From DATIHQ01 sp035480535 (GTDB lineage Bacteria; Chlamydiota; Chlamydiia; Chlamydiales; SM23-39), in contig DATIHQ010000089.1 of assembly GCA_035480535.1 (NCBI GenBank), positions 1 to 26,480 of the forward strand: DNA of 26,480 bases, written 5' to 3'. Positions within the stretch are counted from its first letter, which is position 1. Every line of letters begins with the position of its first letter. Below, one piece after another: positions 21,942 to 26,480 of this stretch. Position numbers and translations under genes: made by a program. The notes under the pieces are model-generated. The model saw nothing but the letters and a program-made list of their open reading frames with translations. It ran no database searches and was not told where the DNA came from.

Positions 21942-22796
21942 TCATTGTGGTTCATCGTCAAATCTCTGGTTGAGAGTGATTGAGGGTAGATTTGGGTTGA
22001 GGAAGAGCGCCCAAAGGCTAAGATTGGAGCTGGTGCGGATTAGCTCGTCGCAATGGGAGAGGAGGAGGCAGTCGAGAATCGTCTCTTCACCGCAGCGAGA
22101 GCGATCGAGAGTGGGATTGAGATGGGCTGGCTTGCCCATGCGCTGCGATGAGCGGAGAGCCTCTTCTTGGCAGCAGAAATGGCCTTGGAAGAGGCCGCGG
22201 ATGAAATCGATGAAGGGCTGCTCGTCGCTGGCCGCAAAGATTTGATAATTGGCAATGCCGCGCGCACGGGCAGAGTGGATGGCTTCACGAATGGCTTTCA
22301 TCACTTCGGGGTAGTGGACGCGGGTGGCTTCGTCGCGCATCTTGTCCGTCCCGCGGTAGTGAACGCCTATTGTGTAGCGATTGGCGAAGTGCTTTTGTTG
22401 AAAAGCCTGGGCTTTTTGGAGAATCGTGGGTTGGAAATGAATGTACTTTTGAATGAGGCGGCTGGCTTCTTCACGCGTGGTGTAGAACTCGATTTCTCTT
22501 CTCTTGATGCAGGGCGCATCGCCGTAGACTTCTTGGATGGGGCCTTTTTGGCCGAGCGCGATGGGCTCGCAATAGTAATTCCACCAGTTGTCGCCGCGCA
22601 GGGGATCGTAATAGACGCCCTCTTGGCCAAATTCAATGGCGATCCCCTCATATTTTCCCTGGTCATACATCTTGAGCGCGGCCAACATATCGTTGAAAAT
22701 GCTGAACATGCCCGCCCCGCTGCGGCACTTCATTGCGATGAAGCCGGGCGGCTCTGCTGAAACGGTAGCTGCAAGAAACAGGAAAAGCCAAAACAT
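21942..22796 (-). CDS. Fucosyltransferase-like glycosyltransferase (HxRxxD type), paralogue B, with signal peptide
   Basis: A 284-residue protein starting MFWLFLFLAATVSAEPPGFI, a short signal peptide cut after VSA. The donor motif IGVHYRGTDK (143-152) and the C-terminal GEETILDCLLLSHCDELIRT (HxRxxD family motif III region), followed by SSNLSLWALFLNP, mirror paralogue A. Both resemble NodZ/GT23-like and O-fucosyltransferase-like enzymes that use GDP-fucose. The upstream -10-like TATAAA (22811-22806) would start the transcript about 3 bases before the ATG, with no Shine-Dalgarno site. A miniature repeat separates it from paralogue A, with which it may once have formed an operon. Confidence 0.72.
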   Translation of the reverse strand: MFWLFLFLAATVSAEPPGFIAMKCRSGAGMFSIFNDMLAALKMYDQGKYEGIAIEFGQEGVYYDPLRGDNWWNYYCEPIALGQKGPIQEVYGDAPCIKRREIEFYTTREEASRLIQKYIHFQPTILQKAQAFQQKHFANRYTIGVHYRGTDKMRDEATRVHYPEVMKAIREAIHSARARGIANYQIFAASDEQPFIDFIRGLFQGHFCCQEEALRSSQRMGKPAHLNPTLDRSRCGEETILDCLLLSHCDELIRTSSNLSLWALFLNPNLPSITLNQRFDDEPQ

Positions 22797-22818
22797 GGAA
22801 AATATTTTATAGGAAAAC

Positions 22819-22831
22819 CCAAAAATTTTGG
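22819..22831. promoter_or_regulatory. Short palindrome between divergent genes
   Basis: CCAAAAATTTTGG is a perfect palindrome around a central A, midway between the fucosyltransferase-like gene (minus) and the Nudix gene (plus). It could be an operator serving both, or simply an AT-rich promoter feature. Confidence 0.25.
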
Positions 22832-22860
22832 TAGGATCTTTTGCCTTAAATGGAGGTTTT

Positions 22861-23418
22861 ATGAAATTTTTTCTTGCGGCTCTGCTTGCGACGGGTGCTG
22901 TTTATGCAGAGAACTACGTTTCCTATTGCGATGGCGAAGAGGTGGAAGTGGTGGGAATGATCGATAAAGGAACCTATCGAGAGGCGGTGAAGCAGCTGCC
23001 CATCTGCTGTGTCGATGTGTTTCTCTATGATCCTCTGAAGCAGACGTATCTGATGATTTTGCGAAATACGGCGCCGGGGGCGGGAAAGTGGTGGCTCCCA
23101 GGAGGGAGATTGTTCAAAGGAGAATCCTTTTACGACTGCGCGATGCGCAAGTGCAAGCAAGAAGCGGGAGTAGAAATCGTTCCGCTGGCGCAATTGGGCA
23201 CGACGACGACCGTTTTCCCCGATTCAGCTTGGGGCTGCCAGACGCATACGGTCAATACGGTTGTCCTTGCAAAAGTCAAGGATACCGATGAGCGGCCGAA
23301 AACTGATTCATTTCATGAAGATTTCGCCTGGCGCCCCTTGGATGCTGTGCCCGAAGATCCTTACATTCGGAGCGCCTATGAGGAGGCGTTGAAATGGATT
23401 CGCTCTCCTATGTTGTAA
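22861..23418 (+). CDS. Nudix hydrolase, GDP-mannose mannosyl hydrolase-like, with signal peptide
   Basis: The start is ATG 22861 after GGAGG (185 residues); an earlier in-frame ATG lacks a site. The signal peptide MKFFLAALLATGAVYAEN is cut after VYA. The Nudix box (82-104) reads G-x5-E-x7-R-K-C-K-Q-E-A-G-V. The usual REUxEE is degenerate in the same way as in GDP-mannose mannosyl hydrolase (Gmm), with the Arg and last Glu kept. WWLPGGRL and SAWGCQTHTVNTVVLAKV also follow Gmm. Gmm splits GDP-mannose or GDP-glucose by inversion at the sugar; the GDP-sugar theme fits the neighbouring fucosyltransferases. Its end overlaps the convergent HIT-like gene by 43 bases. Confidence 0.75.
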   Translation: MKFFLAALLATGAVYAENYVSYCDGEEVEVVGMIDKGTYREAVKQLPICCVDVFLYDPLKQTYLMILRNTAPGAGKWWLPGGRLFKGESFYDCAMRKCKQEAGVEIVPLAQLGTTTTVFPDSAWGCQTHTVNTVVLAKVKDTDERPKTDSFHEDFAWRPLDAVPEDPYIRSAYEEALKWIRSPML

Positions 23419-24719
23419 AGGTGAGCTAATTCTTTGCTGGGCTGATGATCAAAAGGGGCTGGCCATTCTGCGCTAGATCCGCAAATCGGCGGCTCTTTCA
23501 ATAGATGCCACATGTATTCCGCGGCTTCTTCTCCAGGTGCAACGACGTGTGTATGAGGGTGAGCGAGTGTCTGCCCAGCTCCAACGCCAATCTGAGTGAA
23601 ATTGATCGGGGTTGTATGGGGATAGATTGTTTTGTAGCAGTCTTGAAGCCTTGCAATGATTCGCAGCTCTTCAAAGATTTCTACATGGCTCTTTTGCATT
23701 CCATGATCCTTTCGAACGACCATCACATGCCGGCTATCGGGATTCTTTTTCCAAGTGCCTTGTTCCCATATTTTTTGCCCAATGTAGGGGAAGATATTGA
23801 AGAGGACGTTGTGATACTCCGGAGATAGATGAATGGACTCGTGTTCAATGACTACATCATCGCAAAAGGGGCAATCATCTCTAACTTTTTTCTGCTGCGA
23901 AGGAATTTCGGGGGGCGTGTAGAGTTCATCATTTGGAAGAGCCGCGACAGGCAACCCTTGATTAAACCACATGGAGAGCGCTGCATTGGCGCGAAAAGCA
24001 GCCACTTCGCCCCAATTTCCAATGGTAAATTCGGCCGGCAGTTCCGGGATTGTCTCTTCTTTGTTTTGACAAGAGATTGCAATTTCCTTTTCTAATGCGC
24101 CATCGGGAGCAGGCGGTAGTTGGTAGTCCCCAAATTGCCCCTGAGTGAGTAGGAAAACGGTCCTCTGGTCTTTTTTTAGGAGATCGGTTTCTTGAGGCTG
24201 TCCCCCAGCTGGAAGAAGAACGATTGAAAATGTATTCCTTCTATTCACGATCGATTGAGTATAATCGGGAGTAGAGAACACTCTTTTAAAAGCAGAGGCC
24301 ACGTAAGAAACGGTGCGCTGCACGGCGACGAATGGCACCTCATTCTTTACAATCGCCTCTTCTTCAAAAGGAATGGGATCGGTGGGGCTGACGAGGAGAT
24401 GGCGCCGCCCGTTTTCTGTTGCAAATTCGACTTTCACTATCGAATCTTGCCAAATGATTTTAAAGTTAGCGTGATCTAAGTCGATCCGAGGAGCAGGCAG
24501 TATTTTTTGCACTGGAGCTGAGGCGACAAATTCTTCCCAATGTTCTTCAGAAACTATTTTGTGAGGAATGCCCGCGTATTTTAGGAGCCGCGGCAATTGC
24601 GCCATATCTACCGGATTCTGACCTCCGGGTCTTTTCCCTATCTGATGGGCGAGATGTTTTCCGATGACCCACTGGGGTTGGTGGCGGGAAGGAACTCTTT
24701 CGACACTTGAGGCGCTCAT
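23376..24719 (-). CDS. HIT/GalT-superfamily nucleotide-sugar enzyme with large N-terminal region
   Basis: The start is ATG 24719 after GAGGAG seven bases upstream (447 residues); a longer frame from 24857 has no site. The C-terminal third is a histidine-triad fold: a zinc-type CPFC (283-286), NVLFNIFPYIGQKIW, RHVMVVRKDHG, and the active-site triad AHPHTHVVAPG (His387, His389, His391). Relatives hydrolyse or transfer nucleotidyl groups, as in galactose-1-phosphate uridylyltransferase or GDP-sugar phosphorylases. Residues 1-280 match nothing I know. There is no signal peptide, so unlike its neighbours it stays in the cytoplasm. It may supply or recycle nucleotide sugars for the island; this is inference. 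Confidence 0.7.
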   Translation of the reverse strand: MSASSVERVPSRHQPQWVIGKHLAHQIGKRPGGQNPVDMAQLPRLLKYAGIPHKIVSEEHWEEFVASAPVQKILPAPRIDLDHANFKIIWQDSIVKVEFATENGRRHLLVSPTDPIPFEEEAIVKNEVPFVAVQRTVSYVASAFKRVFSTPDYTQSIVNRRNTFSIVLLPAGGQPQETDLLKKDQRTVFLLTQGQFGDYQLPPAPDGALEKEIAISCQNKEETIPELPAEFTIGNWGEVAAFRANAALSMWFNQGLPVAALPNDELYTPPEIPSQQKKVRDDCPFCDDVVIEHESIHLSPEYHNVLFNIFPYIGQKIWEQGTWKKNPDSRHVMVVRKDHGMQKSHVEIFEELRIIARLQDCYKTIYPHTTPINFTQIGVGAGQTLAHPHTHVVAPGEEAAEYMWHLLKEPPICGSSAEWPAPFDHQPSKELAHLYNIGERIHFNASS

Positions 24720-24740
24720 AAATTTCTCCTCGTTTTGTAA

Positions 24741-24770
24741 GTCTTGTATAAAAAATTTGTCTTGTATAAT
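24741..24770. promoter_or_regulatory. Divergent promoter region with paired 11-bp direct repeats
   Basis: GTCTTGTATAA occurs at 24741-24751 and again at 24759-24769, 18 bases apart. The second copy runs into a perfect -10, TATAAT (24765-24770), 27 bases before the FkbM start codon. The repeats lie between the divergent HIT-like and FkbM genes and could bind a regulator or give two alternative promoters. Confidence 0.4.
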
Positions 24771-24796
24771 GTTTTTCCTAAAAAAATGCGAGTTGT

Positions 24797-25576
24797 ATGT
24801 TTTGGGGTGCATGTCTCTTAGCCTTTGGTCTCCATTTGATCGATCCGGCTTGTCCACCAGAAGAGAAGGCTTATTTAGAAGCGTTCCCCATTGAACAATA
24901 TAAAGTGTACGAAGTGGATGGAGTGGGCCGTTTTTATCTCGATGAGGCTCCCGACACGATTAAAGATGTCTTGAAACAAAATATCCGGTGGGAAAAGTGG
25001 GCGTGCGATCTCCTCTTGAAATATACAAAGCCGGGCACCATTGCGGTCGATCTCGGTGCGCACATCGGAACGCAAACGCTTCTTCTCGCGCGTGCAGTGG
25101 GGCCGGAGGGGCGGGTTTTTGCCTTTGAGCCGCAATGGAAGATGTTCCGCGAACTCGTCTGGAATCTCACCTTAAATGACTGCAATAATGTGACGGTGCT
25201 GCGCTGCGCGGTGGGCGATGCGAATCGGACGGTACAGCTGGATCCTCCAATCCCTGAGAATGAAGGGGCGCGGACGATTGGGAAGGGAAGTGAGACGGCG
25301 CCGATGCGCACCTTGGATAGTTTTGGACTCGAGAATGTGTCGATGATCAAGATCGATGTCGAAAATTATGAGGAGCGGGTCCTCAATGGGGCGCGAGAAA
25401 CGATTCTAAGGAATAAACCGGTGATGCACGTTGAAATCTTGGGGCACAAGCAGAAATTAAAGCAGATGGGAATCAACGACATCTACAAAACACGAATCAT
25501 CATCCAACAGATCAAAGCGCTGGGCTATAGCGTTCAAGAAGTGGCGGGCGATTACTTGGCTTTGCCCTTAAATTGA
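24797..25576 (+). CDS. FkbM-family methyltransferase with N-terminal hydrophobic segment
   Basis: A 259-residue protein with the FkbM (Methyltransf_21) core: IAVDLGAHIGTQTLLLARAV (SAM-binding loop I), VFAFEPQWKMFRELVWNL (motif with Glu for the ribose), VTVLRCAVGD, TLDSFGLENVSMIKIDVENY and ERVLNGARETIL. FkbM enzymes O-methylate sugars or polyketides. The N-terminus MFWGACLLAFGLHLIDPA is hydrophobic and could be a signal peptide or anchor, similar to the start of paralogue B (MFW). No Shine-Dalgarno site precedes the ATG. The last 9 bases overlap the convergent fucosidase gene. A role in methylating a sugar on the glycan made by this island is plausible. Confidence 0.82.
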   Translation: MFWGACLLAFGLHLIDPACPPEEKAYLEAFPIEQYKVYEVDGVGRFYLDEAPDTIKDVLKQNIRWEKWACDLLLKYTKPGTIAVDLGAHIGTQTLLLARAVGPEGRVFAFEPQWKMFRELVWNLTLNDCNNVTVLRCAVGDANRTVQLDPPIPENEGARTIGKGSETAPMRTLDSFGLENVSMIKIDVENYEERVLNGARETILRNKPVMHVEILGHKQKLKQMGINDIYKTRIIIQQIKALGYSVQEVAGDYLALPLN

Positions 25577-26480
25577 TCGAACTGTGTATTTCTTTCCCGC
25601 TTCCAGTTCGAGCTCCACTAATCCTTCATTGGGAAAATGGATTTTGTATTTTCCCGTTTTGGAAGCCCTAAGCTGGGTGGTGGTGATGTTCCCATTCTCC
25701 CAGGCAACATCCACTTCTACGCCGCCTCTCGCGCGCAATCCTTTGTAATGCCCCGTCGACCAAGCAGCGGGTTTTGCGGGCAGAAGGTGAATCTCTTCTT
25801 CGTGGCTCTGAAGAAGCATTTCTGCAATTCCCGCGGTGCCTCCAAAGTTGCCGTCGATTTGAAACACAGCTCTCGGCTCTGCGGGGTGATTGTCGAAGAG
25901 ATTTGAAAATGTCGTTTGGGTGAGCAGGGCGTTTAAATGTTCATGTGCCTTCTCCCCATCTCCCAAACGGGCCCAGAAATTGATGATCCACGCTTGACTC
26001 CATCCGGTCTGACCTCCGCCATGCTGTAAGCGCCGCTCGAGGGTTTTGCGCGCGGCTTTTGCGAGCTCTGGCGTCTTGGAGAGAGAGATCTGATTGCCTG
26101 GATAAAGAGCAAAGAGATGGGACATATGGCGATGGCCTGGATCGGGTTCCTCAAAATCTTCCAGCCATTCCTGGATTTGTCCATATTTGCCGACGCGAGG
26201 AGGCGCTAATTGCAAACGAGCTCGATCGAGTTCTGCTGCAAATTCTAGGTCGTTATTGAGTTTTGCCGCTTGACTGGTGTGGGTAAAAAGATCCCAGATG
26301 ATCTGCTGATCCATGCTCGGCCCCATGCAGATGGAGTAGGCTTGCCGATTGGGAAGAAAAAAGCGATTCTCTGGAGAGCTCGACGGGGCTGTGACAAGAT
26401 AGCCAAATCGGGACTCTCGAACAAGAAAATCCAGATAGAATTGAGCCGATTCCTTGAGGATGGGATAGACTTCTTTGAGA
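25568..26480 (-). CDS. GH95-family alpha-L-fucosidase, C-terminal part (runs off the window)
   Basis: The frame is open through 26480, so only the last ~303 codons are seen; the ATG near 26326 is internal. GH95 landmarks: YLVTAPSSSPEN, CMGPSMDQQIIWDLFTHT, GKYGQIQEWLEDFEEPDPGH followed by RHMSHLFALYPG, TGWSQAWIINFWARLGDGEK, FQIDGNFGGTAGIAEMLLQS and HLLPAKPAAW, then a C-terminal beta domain. GH95 enzymes mainly remove alpha-1,2-linked L-fucose (some act on L-galactose) by inversion, via a helical-barrel domain that is partly visible here. Such enzymes are typical of gut Bacteroidetes and bifidobacteria. Whether this one has a signal peptide lies outside the window. It fits a fucose-related island. 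Confidence 0.88.
   Translation of the reverse strand, partial: LKEVYPILKESAQFYLDFLVRESRFGYLVTAPSSSPENRFFLPNRQAYSICMGPSMDQQIIWDLFTHTSQAAKLNNDLEFAAELDRARLQLAPPRVGKYGQIQEWLEDFEEPDPGHRHMSHLFALYPGNQISLSKTPELAKAARKTLERRLQHGGGQTGWSQAWIINFWARLGDGEKAHEHLNALLTQTTFSNLFDNHPAEPRAVFQIDGNFGGTAGIAEMLLQSHEEEIHLLPAKPAAWSTGHYKGLRARGGVEVDVAWENGNITTTQLRASKTGKYKIHFPNEGLVELELEAGKKYTVRSI

Noticed and set aside
21701..21961. N-terminal extension of fucosyltransferase-like A to 21961
   Set aside because: The added residues come from the repeat arms (Arg/Pro/Gly-rich) and even overlap the neighbouring gene's end; no homologue would share them.
24664..24894. Plus-strand frame opposite the HIT-like gene start
   Set aside because: It spans the divergent promoter and overlaps the FkbM gene in another frame without supporting signals.

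Overview
The window looks like the chromosome of a chlamydia-related bacterium (Chlamydiota, probably one of the amoeba- or arthropod-associated Parachlamydiales). This is inferred from gene content, not from a marker gene: an aroB-aroA-aroL-aroC cluster, a sufBCDS operon, and two tandem genes with the Inc layout (coiled coil followed by a bilobed hydrophobic domain). No rRNA, tRNA or CRISPR array was seen.

Layout. 1-424: the N-terminal part of an unknown Ala-rich protein (minus strand), running off the window. 589-4532: shikimate-pathway genes aroB, aroA, aroL, aroC (plus), tightly packed except for a strong inverted repeat between aroA and aroL. 4591-5864: two tandem Inc-like membrane proteins. 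10408-5895: sufB-sufC-sufD-sufS (minus), every junction overlapping. 10507-12049: a small unknown gene and an MHS-type MFS transporter. 12952-12164 (minus): a winged-helix protein fused to a DUF6314-like domain. 13120-15089: a 93-residue unknown, a CHY zinc-finger protein and a flotillin. 15125-15580: unknown. 15617-17974: a lipidated, extended TpsB/ShlB-type outer-membrane transporter. 17982-18626: a composite inverted-repeat element carrying a GxxExxY (PD-(D/E)XK-like) gene.

18623-26480 is an accessory glycan-enzyme island: SAM methyltransferase, GT31-like glycosyltransferase, GT2-like glycosyltransferase, two fucosyltransferase-like paralogues, a GDP-mannose-hydrolase-like Nudix protein, a HIT/GalT-like protein, an FkbM methyltransferase and the C-terminal part of a GH95 alpha-L-fucosidase. 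Seven of the eight complete genes start with a hydrophobic, signal-peptide-like segment; the HIT/GalT-like protein is the exception. This is unusual for enzymes that use nucleotide sugars or SAM. The theme is GDP-sugar/fucose chemistry, with a possible site of action outside the bacterial cytoplasm, for example the vacuole lumen.

The most interesting structural signal is a family of ACCACGGAG-type inverted repeats. The full-length copy (17989-18595) has ~86-bp near-identical arms around the GxxExxY gene. A second copy (21681-21933) keeps the arms and both edges of that gene but has lost its interior, like a MITE next to its autonomous parent. It lies on the 5' end of a fucosyltransferase gene and has changed its N-terminus. 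Simpler relatives are at 2854-2934 and 12060-12158.
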